From NCBI RefSeq assembly GCF_030272615.1, contig NC_081414.1:809447069-809511068 (forward strand): 64,000 bases of DNA. The letters are read 5' to 3'. The number at the start of each line of letters is the position of its first letter. Position 1 is the stretch's first letter. Both the position numbers and the translations under genes were made by a program. Shown in pieces: positions 33,991 to 44,955 of the stretch. This DNA is from Cryptomeria japonica (Eukaryota > Streptophyta > Pinopsida > Cupressales > Cupressaceae). Below the pieces are notes generated by a model. That model did not search any database, had not been told where the DNA came from, and saw nothing but the letters and a program-made list of their open reading frames with translations.

Positions 33991-34912
33991 TGTTGGCAAT
34001 TGACACTCATTTGATTGGTTTCAATATGTTGTCATTGATGGAAACATGTTATGGCTTCATATTTTGGTTTGGTTGTTTACCGGCAAACACTTCATGGGCA
34101 CCTGCACCGGCACCTGCAGGTATCTTCACCAATTGGGAGGAATTATTTGGTTACCGACATTGCAAGCTGGCATAGTTCACATTCAGCATACCGGTATTGG
34201 AGGTCGACATCATTTGGGAGATTTGGCATCGGAAATTGATTTTGATATTTATGTATATATGTAATTAAGCTATCATGTATATTCATTTTGTAATTATCTA
34301 TGTAAGCCGACATAAGGCATGAAGGATTGTAAGGGTATATAGGTCAATTGATTAGATCATTTTGTGATATAAGGAGATGAAATGTAAGGTTATGAGAGAT
34401 ATGAGAGTGATAATTATAATGCGAGGAATGTACATTATGTAAGAGGTTATTGCGGTAAGGATTTAGAGTTTCAGAATCGGAACAGTCAGAGCTTAACCAG
34501 AATTATACTCAAGCATAGAATATGTTATCATTGTTGTTCACTCATTTCTCAGGATTGTAGTTTGGATTTGTATGTAGTCAATGAGATTCCTTTTGTGATG
34601 AGTAGTGTTGTCTAGGCTGTAAGCCTTCCTACAAGTGAAGGCCCCATATTTTGTAATAGCTTTTCATATGGCCAGTGGATTGATATTGTTAGTAACAAAT
34701 CCCATCGTGGTTTTTCCTCTTTGAGTCTTTACACTTATAATTCTTTGTGTTATGGTATTCATTTGTGTGATTGGCTTATTGATTGATTTACTTCTTTCAA
34801 TCTTATATGTATCAGTATACCAATTGGTGAATGCATGTTTTAATAAGGTTAAAATTGATCATTCAGGTAGAACACCAATTCACCCCCCTCTCAGTGTTCT
34901 TGGATTCCAACA
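33991..34912 (+). repeat. Left LTR of copia-2 (family A)
   Basis: TGTTGGCAATTG...GATTCCAACA, followed two bases later by a perfect PBS. It has the same general layout as the other copia LTRs here (CCCCCCTCTCAG close to the end) but does not align with 43296-44350 beyond short motifs. Confidence 0.85.
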
Positions 34913-34914
34913 AT

Positions 34915-34926
34915 TGGTATCAGAGC
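34915..34926 (+). other. Primer binding site of copia-2
   Basis: Perfect TGGTATCAGAGC, complementary to the 3' end of initiator Met-tRNA. Confidence 0.95.
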
Positions 34927-35094
34927 CTTGTTCCTTGAAGGAAGTTTAACAAGGTATGTGCACAAAGATGGTGGTCAGAAAAGTGGACACCACCCAAAAA
35001 AAACATGAAAAAACAAGTAGCACGTACGTGGTTCTAAAATTTGAAATCACCTCATATGTGTTGTCTGTTGTTCTCTAGCCTAAAAAAGATAGCG

Positions 35095-35200
35095 TGTAGG
35101 CATTGTCTTTAGGAAAGTGAGTGCATATGCATTTTATTTAGGAAAGTGATCATGCACACACTTCTTTTAGGAAACTAAGGGTGTACACACTCATAATCCC
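35095..35200 (+). repeat. Short direct repeats in the foreign segment
   Basis: TTTAGGAAAGTGA, TTTAGGAAAGTGA and TTTTAGGAAACTA follow one another at about 35-base spacing, each with CATATGCA or ATGCACAC-like sequence between them. Confidence 0.75.
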
Positions 35201-38132
35201 TAAAGAACCGCATACGCGGTACTTGTCAAAAAAAAAAAAAAATTAAATTGGGTCTTATTTTATCGTGACTACAGTGTTTTTTCCTCCATTTCCTCCATGA
35301 AACCATGAACGGGTTGCCTCATTTCTCCTCCAGACGCTATGGATCAAGGTTAGCTTTTCTTAATTTTTGTCTTTCTTTCTCGTTTATTCAATTTGTTTTA
35401 CATTTTGAATTTAATTTCATTTATTTTGATTAGGTTTTTTTATTTTTGGTTTCAAAAACCAGATTTTGATAATCCACAACAAGAATAACAAAATGCACCT
35501 CCTAAAAACTCCGAAGAAAACCAACAAGATACACCTCCAGTTACTCCTTTTGACTGTACACCTGAAACACGGGAGAAATTGATTAATCGGTTAGGGAAAA
35601 ACATGTTTAAAATAAATAGACTAATTAATAAATTGAAAACATCTGAGCTTGAGCATCATAAATCCCTCACCACTAGCCTAGAAACATTATCTAGTGGTGT
35701 CACAGCCATTTCCACATAATTACAAAATGGGGAAACTTTAGGGATAGGTGTCGTCAATACTATGTTGATGGGTTATCATACAAGGGAGTGAAAAACAAAA
35801 ATATTAGTAAACAACAAATATGTGCCCTTTTTGTTGATCCTAAAACTGGTCAATCGTTACCTCTTAATGCAAAGAGGTTTCCCATACATTGGTGTACCAA
35901 TGTGCAAATGAAGAATCTTTTTTATCAGAGGTGGTGGATGGTATTTGATGATCCACCTTGTAAAAATTATGAGGTGCCATTGTATTAAATGAGGAAAGTA
36001 TACTGTGAGTTTGACCTCAATGTGCAGCCAAACTATTTTGACAAGACAGAGTTACATAGTAGAAGTGGTGTCTCTGCCCAAGATAGACCCAAAGCCCGTA
36101 GGTGAGTAGCCCCGGAGAGTCATCGCCCCCTAGCACCCAAACCCAAGGTACATCAGGTTGTCCCAGTAGAGTTGAAAGAGCTGATGAAGCTACACAATCT
36201 TCAAGAGGCCACAATATTGACTGGTGCCAACATCCAACATGGGATGTCATTAGCACACCCTCTTGTACTGAATGATGAGCCATTAGTTGCTCCAGGTGGT
36301 GACAGAGAGCCCATTCAGTATTTGTGTGTCAGTTTCTCGAGGATATGCTCAGGGACGAATGATGAGGCCATTGTAAATGGATTGACATCTCATTCATGCA
36401 TGATTTGCAGGAGTAGATGTCAGGCCCACATGGCGAGGATGTGGCGCTGACAGAGAAGTTGTAGCATATGTTGCTTCCTCATCAGTGATAGACACAAGTG
36501 TGTTGATTTGAATTCATAGAATTTTATTTATCAGTCACTTTAAATTTATAAGTACATAAATGAATTTTCATTTATACATTGATTTAAATTGAGACAAATA
36601 ATATGCATTTCAGGATGCAGCGGTGGTATCCCATACTCCTCCCACAGTTACTACAGCTGCAACTTCGAGGCCTAAGGTATAAATTTTGTAACATGTTAAA
36701 ATAGAATAATACACTTTGAGTTCAAAAAAATTACAAGATATACTAACTATGTTTAATGATTGGTCTAATTTTGGTTTGTAGGTGTTGACAGGGGACCAAA
36801 TGTCCCAGATTCATGACATCACATTCTCAACGATCAATTTTGGCCTACAAGGCTATACGGTATCATATTTTGTACAACATTTTTAATGTATTGTTTTGAT
36901 GGAATATGCAAGTCATTTCATTTTCTATTTTTTAAATTATGATTAATATATTATCTATACTAATATCTCATGCTAATTTTGTTTTTTTAGGGTACCCCCT
37001 CCACGTCTAGGCCTCATCCTAAGCAAAAGAATTCCTCGAAGATGCCAAAATGTGGGAAGAAGATAATTGAACATATTTTTAGTTGTAAAATTGTTTGAAA
37101 TTATTTAAATCAAGTCTTAGTTGGGGTTTGTAAATTGATTATTGTCTTTTGTCTATTTTACATGTACAACGGCAATTGAGCTATGTGGATTTGTTGAATG
37201 CACCTGATTCGCCCGTGGATCGAGAGAGGGTGGAGGTATGTATTTCTACTTTATTTTCTTGATTTCATGATTATATGCATGTGTACATGTGACCTTGTGA
37301 TAAATTATAATCTTATAATTTTTTCATACAGGAAATATCCATAGCTATTTCATTAATGGTGAGCCCTCCTCTATACACTGGAGAAGCATCTCAGGATCAG
37401 ATACACTTTTGTTCGATATATTAAATTAATTATTTTTAACCTACAATACTTATCATTATATTAATTGTATTTAATCTTTGATCATTTTTTGTATAGGTAA
37501 TAGTGATAGTTTCTCCATTGATGGTGAGTCATCCTTAGTCCATTGGAGAAGCATCTCAGACACCGATATGTCATTGTTCTCTATATTATATATTTTAAGT
37601 GTTTTCAATGTATTTATGTTAGTATATTGTATTAATTGTATATTTAATCTAAAATAGCCCCCTTTGCGGTTCAACCATAATGTGGATCCTTTTAAGTTTG
37701 TCTTCAAGAAAACTCTTAAGATGACAAGGAGATGAGAACGAAGACATTAGCTCTGAGATCGGCCGATGACGTAATCTACATTTCAATTGCACAGGAATTA
37801 TACTTAAATGAGTAGTTATGTTGTTAATTGTGAACTATTTAATACAAAAGAATTCTAACTTGGCTTTTGAATTGTGGTTTTGCATCCATCTACAAAGTCG
37901 TGTACTGCATCAAAGAGGCTTGATTTTGATGATCCACCACATGTTTAGGATCATATAGTGTTACTTGTGTTCATATAATGACTAATACATGTAGATATAT
38001 TCTACATTTTTATTGTATATCTATTTGGTCATGGCATATGCCACATTTTTGTAATACTTGTATTGACTTGGCAGACATGCCTTTTCTTGATATATATATA
38101 AATGTTGATATTTGATCCAATAAATGTGTAGT

Positions 38133-38417
38133 GAGTTCATTATTGTGTATTCATTGTATTTCGTGGTTGTCCTTTTATAAAGTTGATTGATCATTTTCCT
38201 ATGTAATCAACAATATGAATATAAACAACAAAAATATATGATATAAAACATTGCAATCGTGGAATATGATTTGATTAAATTTCTAAAATGTCGAATTAAC
38301 TCTATAAAACTCCTTGTATTCAGTTCATTATTGTGTATTCGTTGTATTTGGTGGCTACCCTTTTATAAATTTAAATGAATATTTGCCTATGTAATCAACA
38401 ATATGAATATAAACAAC
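38133..38417 (+). repeat. Direct repeat pair, about 97 bp units
   Basis: 38133-38229 and 38322-38417 share GTTCATTATTGTGTATTC, CCTTTTATAAA and CCTATGTAATCAACAATATG in the same order. An incomplete tandem duplication. Confidence 0.85.
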
Positions 38418-38474
38418 AATATGTGTGTGATGTGAGAGCACCTCATGCTCACAATGATCAAATTTTGGTTCTTG

Positions 38475-39041
38475 TGTGAAAAAAATAACATCATGAGCAC
38501 ATCTAGGTGGGTAGGTTTATGCTAGGCATGCTCCTCTCATGCATCCCAAAGCGTCAAAATGTCGAGAGTCATACCCTATTAGTGTGATCTCTCAAGTGCC
38601 TTGAGTCCAAAAAATTGTCAAACTTTGATGGACTGTTTCTTCCAATCCATGACACATATGATCAATCCGTTTGAACCTATGGGGTCACGTGAGGCTCCTC
38701 TACAATGGCCTATCTTGGTTTTTGATGACTCTGAGCCATTTTCAACTGGTAGCATTTTTCGTCTACTACAAAAATCGTCAGTTGCATGCAATGCAAAGTC
38801 GTAAGATAGGCTAGAATTAATTCAATTCATCATGTGAAAAAACCGGCATCATGAGCACATCCAGGTGGGCATGGTTACACTAAGAATGCTCCTCCTGTGC
38901 ATCCCAAAGTGTCAGAACGTTCAAAGTCATACCCTACCGATGTGATCTCTCAAGTGCCCTGAGTCCAAAAAAATGTCAAACTTTGATGAACTATTTCTTC
39001 CAATATGGGACACATATGATCAATCCGTTTAAACCTGTGGG
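38475..39041 (+). repeat. Direct repeat pair, about 209 bp units
   Basis: 38475-38683 and 38833-39041 align over their full length (shared CATCATGAGCACATC, TGTGATCTCTCAAGTGCC, GACACATATGATCAATCCG). The second unit ends exactly where copia gag sequence resumes, so the repeat marks the right border of the inserted segment. Confidence 0.88.
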
Positions 39042-39723
39042 ATTATCAGATAGGTCTACTGCTAAAGCTATTTGGGATCATTTAGAAGCATTGAATGAAG
39101 GAGATTCCACAGTCAAAATTGCAAAACTTGAAGGCTTCTAGGTCAGGTATGAAAATCTGAAAATGGAAGAAGATGGAAGGATTTCTGCTTTTATGGAAAG
39201 AGTTAATGAAATTGTTTTGGGTATTAAATATTGTGGAGGAACCTTAAGTGAAGATGAAATTGTTTCAAAAATTTTAAGAGGATTTCCACCGGCATACAAA
39301 ATGAAAGTTACTACTATAAATGAGTTAAGAACAATGCCTAATACATCAGTAACTAGGGATACATTGATTGGAAAACTTTCAACCTTTGAAATTGAGGAAT
39401 TTGGTCCCGTTGCTACTATAAAGATAGATTTAGCTTTTAAGGCATCAACATCATCTGCACCATCATTTGACAAATCTAATTGGAAAGCCTTTTATGCAAG
39501 AGAAATTGAGGAAAGCGGGAGGGAAAATAAAGAACTTGAAGAGCTTGAAGCACTATTTGCAAGGAAAATGCCTAAAGGTCCAATTGGAAGTAAGTATGAA
39601 GGTAAAGCACCCTTTAAATGTTTCAACTATAATAAGATTGGTCATATGGCTTCAAGATGCCCTGATAGACATGCTAGACTAAGAGAAGAAGCAAGAAGAA
39701 CATACAAGCCTAACCCTAAATAT
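39042..39723 (+). pseudogene. copia-2 gag, N-terminally truncated
   Basis: Begins mid-domain with STAKAIWDHLEALNEGDS, has a TAG at 39139, then an open frame (39163-39726): MEEDGRISAFMERVNEIVLG, GGTLSEDEIVSKILRG, TRDTLIGKLSTFEIEEF. The zinc knuckle reads CFNYNKIGHMASRC, so its second Cys is Tyr. The first half of gag is missing and replaced by foreign sequence. Gag would form the particle that packages element RNA. Confidence 0.88.
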
Positions 39724-39903
39724 TAGAGATATAGATTTAAGAAAAATAAAGATAAATCTTGTTATCTTGTTGATGGAGTCACTGATGATTCTGGTGAGGA
39801 TCCGACAAACAATGGATGGGTCTTTGTTGCTATAACAAAAGATCAACCGGCACCGACCGTTCAACCGGTAGAGCAGGCCCTGACAACTAAAGTTGAAGTT
39901 AAG

Positions 39904-40404
39904 GATGAATGGATCATTGATTCAGGATGTTCACATCATATGACTGGTGATAAAGGTAAATTCTTGAACTTTCAAGAATACAATGGAGGTTTAGTAAGAT
40001 TTGGAGATGGTAAAGCTTGTTTGATCAAAGGAAAAGGTACAATATCTCTTGATGGTAAGCATAATACTAACAATGTTTGTTTAAAGCATAATCTTTTGAG
40101 TGTTGGTCAATTAGTTGAAAAAGGATTTCAGTTACAATTCAAGAATGGTAAATGCAAAATTATGAACAGAACTGGTTTGGAAATAGCAACCGGTAATCAA
40201 ACTAGAGGTAACATCTTTCATTTGGATAACAATGAAAAGACATGCTTGATTGCACATATTGATGAAAGTTGGCTATGGCATAAGAGACTCTGTCATGTAA
40301 ATTTTGATTGCATGGTAAAAATTAGTACTACTAAGGCAGTTAGAGACTTACCTAATATTGTTAAACCTCACAATCTGAAATGTAAGGAATGTCAATTTGG
40401 AAAA
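39904..40404 (+). pseudogene. copia-2 protease and pre-integrase region
   Basis: Starts with DEWIIDSGCSHHMTGDK, the active-site DSG of copia proteases, followed by LVRFGDGKACLIKGKGTI and LKHNLLSVGQLVEKGF. The pre-integrase zinc motif is complete (WLWHKRLCHVNF ... CKECQFGK, H-H-C-C). A TAA at about 40405 separates it from the integrase core. Confidence 0.9.
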
Positions 40405-40430
40405 TAAGTTAGAGCATCTTTTAAAAGTAT

Positions 40431-41427
40431 TCTAAAAAAATCCAATAATGCTCTTGACTTAATTCACACTGATTTATGTGGTCCAGCTAGAACTAAAAGC
40501 TTACAAGGTGATAGATATTTCATGCTAATCATTGATGACTATTCTAGAATATGTTGGGTTACTTTTCTCAAAGAAAAATCAGAAGCTCTTGGGAAGTTCA
40601 AACTATTCAAGGCAATGATAGAAAATGAAACCGGTAAGAAAAACAAATGTCTGAGATCAGATCAAGGAGGTGAATTTGCATCTAAGGAATTTAATGCATT
40701 ATGTGAAGTGAATGGAATCAGAAGACAGTTATCCTCACCCCGGACACCACAACAGAATGGAGTTGTAGAAAGGAAAAATAGAACTATCTTGGATGCAGCT
40801 AGAAGTATGTTATCTGAAGTAAATCTATCACATGTATATTGGAGAGAAGTAGTGAGTACAGTGGTCTATACATTCAACAAAGTTCACATCAAAGGTGAAA
40901 CCGGTAAGACCCCTCATGAACTATGGTTTGGTATTACTCCTACTCTTAAATATTTCAGAATATTTGGAAGTAAATGCTATATTAGAAGAGATGAGTATAT
41001 TGGCAAATTTGATCCTAGAAGTGATGAAGGAATATTTCTTGGTTATTCATCTAAAAGAAAAGCATATATATGTTTTAACAAGAGATTGCAAAAAATTGTT
41101 GAGAGTACAAATGTGAAGATTGACGAACAGTTTAGAGGAACTTCAAGGTATATAGACTCTGAACCGGAAATAGAAATACTGACAAATGAACCTACATTGA
41201 ACCCACCGGTACAGAATGAAGATCCAGTTATACCGATATCATCTGAAAATTCCACTGTAATTGAGGAACAGCAGCAAACGAAGACAGCGTTGTATGTAAG
41301 ACTGAATCACTCTGAAAATCAGATAATTGGGAACAAGTATCAAGGAGTTATGACAAGAGGAAGACTGGAAAATGAAGAGGTATGTCTTATTTCTCAAATT
41401 GAACCATCATCAATTAATGAGGCCTGT
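40431..41427 (+). pseudogene. copia-2 integrase core
   Basis: The catalytic triad is complete: Asp in LIHTDLCGP (about 40460), Asp in CLRSDQGGEF and Glu in NGVVERKNRTI. The open part (40522-41430, 302 codons) continues through KTPHELWFG, YIGKFDPRSDEGIFLGYS and an acidic linker. Among the element-derived integrases here it is the best preserved. Upstream and downstream stops (40405, 41428) still break the polyprotein. Confidence 0.92.
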
Positions 41428-41451
41428 TAAGATAAGCACTGGATTAAAGAT

Positions 41452-42125
41452 ATGGAAGAGGAACTAGAACAAATTGAGAAGAATAACACATGGACATTAG
41501 TTCCCCGACCTAAAGACAAAAATGTGATTGGAACAAAATGGGTATTCAGAAACAAACTTAATGAAGATGGTAAAGTAATCAGGAATAAAGAAAGACTAGT
41601 GTGTAAGGGATATTCTCAGAAAGAAAGAATTGATTATAATGAAACCTTTGCACAGGTAGCTAGAATTGAGGTAGTCGGATTATTCTTGGCTTTTGCAGCA
41701 CACAAGAACTACAAAGTATATCAAATGGATATTAAATGTGCATTTTTGAATGGAGATCTTGAAGAAGAAGTTTACATTGAGCAACCTGATGGATTTTCTT
41801 TGACAGATAATAAAGATATGGTTTGTAGGTTGAGGAAAGCTTTGTATGGGTTGAAGCAAGCTCCAATAGCTTAGTATGCTAGATTGGATAAATATCTTTT
41901 GAAGATTGGACTTTCTAAAGGTAATGCTGACAGCAACTTATACTATAAAGTGACTAATGATGACATCTTGGTTATAGAAGTTTTTGTTGATGATATAATC
42001 TTTGGAGGAGAAGATGGATTATGTAAAGACTTTTCTATTGAAATGCAGCAAGAATTTGAAATGTCTATGATTGGAGAGATAAAATTCTTTTTAGGATTTC
42101 ATAGACTGATAAAGGTATATTCTTG
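41452..42125 (+). pseudogene. copia-2 reverse transcriptase, broken
   Basis: Frame 41452-41874 carries NTWTLVPRPKDKNVIG, KWVFRNKLNEDGKVIR and VYQMDIKCAFLNGDLEEE, ending at a TAG after LYGLKQAPIA where relatives have Trp. The same frame resumes at 41884 with the catalytic FVDDIIFGG (about 41990). After FFLGF a frame change near 42105-42120 leads into the RNase H frame. Confidence 0.92.
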
Positions 42126-42929
42126 AGTCAATCTAAGTACTTTAAGGATTTACTAAATAAATTTGGGATGGAAAACTCTAAACCGGTAAGCACACCTATG
42201 ACTACAAATGACAAATTATCACTAAGGGATGAATCTACACTTGTTAATCCAACTAGGTACAAATCTATGATAGTGTATTTGACACAAACAAGACCTGATA
42301 TTATGAATGCAGTATGTATTGTTTCAAGATTTCAGAGTAATTCTAAAGAAAATCATGAATCAACAGTAAAAAGGATTTTTCGGTACTTACAAGGCACTAC
42401 AAATCTTGGTTTATGGTATCCTAGAGATGAAAACTTTGAATTATGTGCATACACAGATGCAAGTTGGGCAAGAGATGTGGATAACAAAAAAAGCAGAAAA
42501 AGCACCACTGACGGAGCATTTTTTCTTGGAAGCAGATTAATTTCTTGGTTGAGTAAGAAACAAAGTTGCACATCTTTATCAACAGCAAAATCAGAATATG
42601 TTGCAGCAACAATTAACTATACATAGGTATTATGGCTTAAACAAATGTTGAAGAACATAAAGATAAAATGCAAGGAGCCTATGACTATCTATTGTGATAA
42701 CACTACAGCAATTGATATATCTAAGAATCTGGTACTACATTCTAAAACTAAACATGTTTCTATCAAATTGAATTTTCTAAAGGAGAATGTTGAAGCAAAA
42801 GAAGTAAAACTAGTTTATGTGAATACTAAAGAGCATATTGCAGATATTTTCACTAAGCCGTTGCCTAAGGAAACTTTTGAATATCTTAGAGATCAGCTTG
42901 GGGTCATACCCCGACCGATAGAGACTTAG
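42123..42929 (+). pseudogene. copia-2 RNase H, broken
   Basis: Frame 42123-42626 contains KYFKDLLNKFGMENSKPV, LTQTRPDIMNAV, FRYLQGTTNLGLWYP, then CAYTDASWARDVDNKKS, RKSTTDGAFFLGSRLISW and LSTAKSEYVAAT (catalytic Asp and Glu). A TAG follows, and the end (42645-42929) has IYCDNTTAIDISKNLV, SKTKHVSIKL and HIADIFTKPLP, the conserved finish of copia polyproteins. The last codon before the stop is at about 42927. Confidence 0.92.
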
Positions 42930-43281
42930 ACAGTTGATGTTTGTCATCAACCGACAGAATTAATAGAGAAATCTTTTACTCTTGCTTTGATGATGAGAGC
43001 TACTTCTCAGGGGGAGTAGTTGGCATATTGAATTGGTTGGTATTTTGTATTTGAACCTAGTTTTTGTATTAGCTTTGGCATTTGATGTCAAAGGGAGAGA
43101 GATTGATATGGAAAAACACAACGAAAACACATGTTACTCTCAAGGGGAGAGATTGATTACTCTTTGTATCTGAATTTTAATTTCTAGTTATGATCTTTTT
43201 TTGGGAGATTGTCGATTTTTGGTATTTGGCATTTTTGTTTTGGCACCTTGATGATTTTTCCATATTGTGTTGCCATCAATG
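42930..43281 (+). other. copia-2 3' untranslated region
   Basis: Non-coding, T-rich. It contains two earlier PPT-like words (CAGGGGGAGTAG near 43010, AAAGGGAGAGAG near 43090) before the PPT proper. Confidence 0.6.
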
Positions 43282-43295
43282 CCAAAGGGGGAGAT
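43282..43295 (+). other. Polypurine tract of copia-2
   Basis: CCAAAGGGGGAGAT directly before the right LTR. Confidence 0.88.
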
Positions 43296-44350
43296 TGTTG
43301 GTATTTTGGTTATGTTGATATGGTTTTGTCATTGATGTCAACACCTATTAACACTTATCAACTTTGGCACTTTGGAGAACTGGCAATGTTCACCGGCAAG
43401 CAAGTGACTTATACACAGTCACTGGTATCTGATACACCGATATGATATATTGTTCACCGACACTTGGAATGACATGGAAAACACTTGGTTATGTCGAAGA
43501 CATCATTTGGACACTTTGTCTTAGAGATTTGTTCATTGGTATATTCATATTTGCATATTTGTTGTTACCGACAAATAGGTCCAGAATAAGCACTGGCAAG
43601 CTTATCTATTCCAGATCAGTACGACATGCTTTGGAGATGATTTATTATGGTTGTAAATGTATTAAGCCGACACATTGTATCGGTTATTACATCGGTAATT
43701 GATTTATTTGTAAAATATTTTATTTTAATATCTTTTAGAGCCGACCTACTAAAATTGGTCTTAGGTTATGGTATATATGTAAGATCGACAGGTGATTGAA
43801 GAAAGGAATTATAATAAGGTATATGCAAGAATAAGAAGAGCTATACATGCAGACATCATTTGAAGGTTGAAGGAAGGTTTTTGTGAAGGCAATCAAAACT
43901 ACACCGGTACTGAATCCAGCATATGAAGATGCTATTTTGTGCAGTATATCATTATTAGATTTAACCATCCAATTGTAGTCAGTGTGACTCTTATTTGTGT
44001 TTGAGCAGTGAGCTCTAGGTGCTTGGCCTTTTTGCATGTGCAAACCCCATTTGTATACATATACTATCTACAGTAGTATCATCTAATTGTGGGTCAGGTT
44101 TCCCACCGTTGTTTTTCCCCTTACAGGGTTTCCACGTACAAATATTGATGTTATGTGTTGTGGATGTTGTTGTCTTTATATTTCATGCATTAATCTTTAC
44201 CGGTACTGCAATTAACTGATAAACTGTCTACCGGCATAAAGTGTGGTTTACCCATATTAAGCATTAAGTTTGGTTAAGTTATTTTGGTTTGAATTTATTT
44301 GACAACTGATTAATCCCCCCCCCCCTCTTAGTTGTCTTTGGGACCTAACA
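43296..44350 (+). repeat. Right LTR of copia-2 (family B)
   Basis: TGTTGGTATTTTGG...GGGACCTAACA, 1,055 bp. It matches the solo LTR at 28855-29920 from end to end but not the left LTR of the same element. Confidence 0.92.
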
Positions 44351-44955
44351 GATGCATCCACTTCCTTTATGCCACATTCCACATTTTCTCTATTTTTGTG
44401 GAAATTGTTCACTCCTTACCTCTTTATGGAGACATGGTTTTGATGGTTGGGGACAAGCCTAGGTCTCAGCCATTGCATTATGAGGGTATCATTTTTCATT
44501 GTTGTCACTGTTTCACTATTGACCATCTTTCCCTAGACTATTCTAGTGGGCATCGACTAGGCCTTGCTTCTTGGTGGTTGAATGCTATTGATTATGATTT
44601 GAATATTGAGGATCCTATCTCTTCAAAGAATGTCACTTCTTAGGATTCAGATGGGATTTCTTCTAGGATGGATTTGTGTTGACTTAAGGTTCTTGTGGTT
44701 GTTTCCCCTCCTCTAAGTTGTCTTCTTTCTTTTATGTCAATCACTACAATTTTTTCTTCTTTGGTGGATGTGGATCATCTATCGCCTCATCCTCCTATCA
44801 CCCCTCATTTGACTCTTGGTTTTCCCCTTGGATGGATGCCCTCTTCTTCTCATGGACAGATCTTGGATGATAGCATTGCTTGGACTATTTTTCATAGATG
44901 TAAGAAAGGTATTGTGTCCTATTCTCTCCCTCTTTCTCATGTTGAGAAAGAGTAG
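44351..44955 (+). pseudogene. DUF4283-type protein relic, right copy
   Basis: Starts abruptly at the LTR edge with GATGCATCCACTTCC and encodes DASTSFMPHSTFS, LPLYGDMVLMVGDKPRSQPL and HYEGIIFHCCHCF, the same domain part as in the left copy. It is open to the TAG at 44641-44643 and continues in another frame to 44955 (VDVDHLSPHPPITPH, WTIFHRCKKGIV). Positions 44807 onward continue the sequence that is cut off at 33990 in the left copy. Confidence 0.75.

Larger units (their letters stand above)
34990..39041 (+). other. Foreign 4-kb segment in copia-2 with exon-like structure
   Basis: This segment lies where the start of copia gag should be; gag resumes at about 39042. It looks like an intron-containing gene or captured fragment: ATGGATCAAG at 35339-35348 then GT, an acceptor at 35462, and further AG|exon|GT units at 36614-36676, 36782-36859 and from 36991. 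The encoded pieces are Pro/Thr/Gln-rich, with a charged helical part (35560-35700) and an open frame at 35788-35988 (KRFPIHWCTNVQMKNLF) and 36172-36450. An exon-like block with GEASQ is duplicated (37332-37420, 37497-37597). No family was recognised; a captured host gene or part of a DNA transposon are both possible. The left boundary is uncertain by tens of bases. Confidence 0.45.
33991..44350 (+). mobile_element. Chimeric Ty1/copia element with mismatched LTRs (copia-2)
   Basis: Plus-strand copia coding region between a 922-bp LTR of one family (left) and a 1,055-bp LTR of another (right). PBS, gag, protease, integrase, RT, RNase H and PPT are in copia order. The flanking pentamers CTATC and GATGC do not match, so there is no target duplication. 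The DUF4283 sequence of 33540-33990 recurs directly after the right LTR (44351-44806). The simplest reading is recombination between two related elements inserted at different sites in two copies of a DUF4283 locus. Confidence 0.8.

Noticed and set aside
44019-44350. Small ORF with hydrophobic stretch beside the DUF4283 relic
   Set aside because: Part of the family B LTR.
33991-44350. Two separate solo LTRs flanking an unrelated copia body
   Set aside because: A perfect PBS follows the left LTR and a PPT precedes the right LTR, so both LTRs are joined to element interiors; a chimera explains this better.
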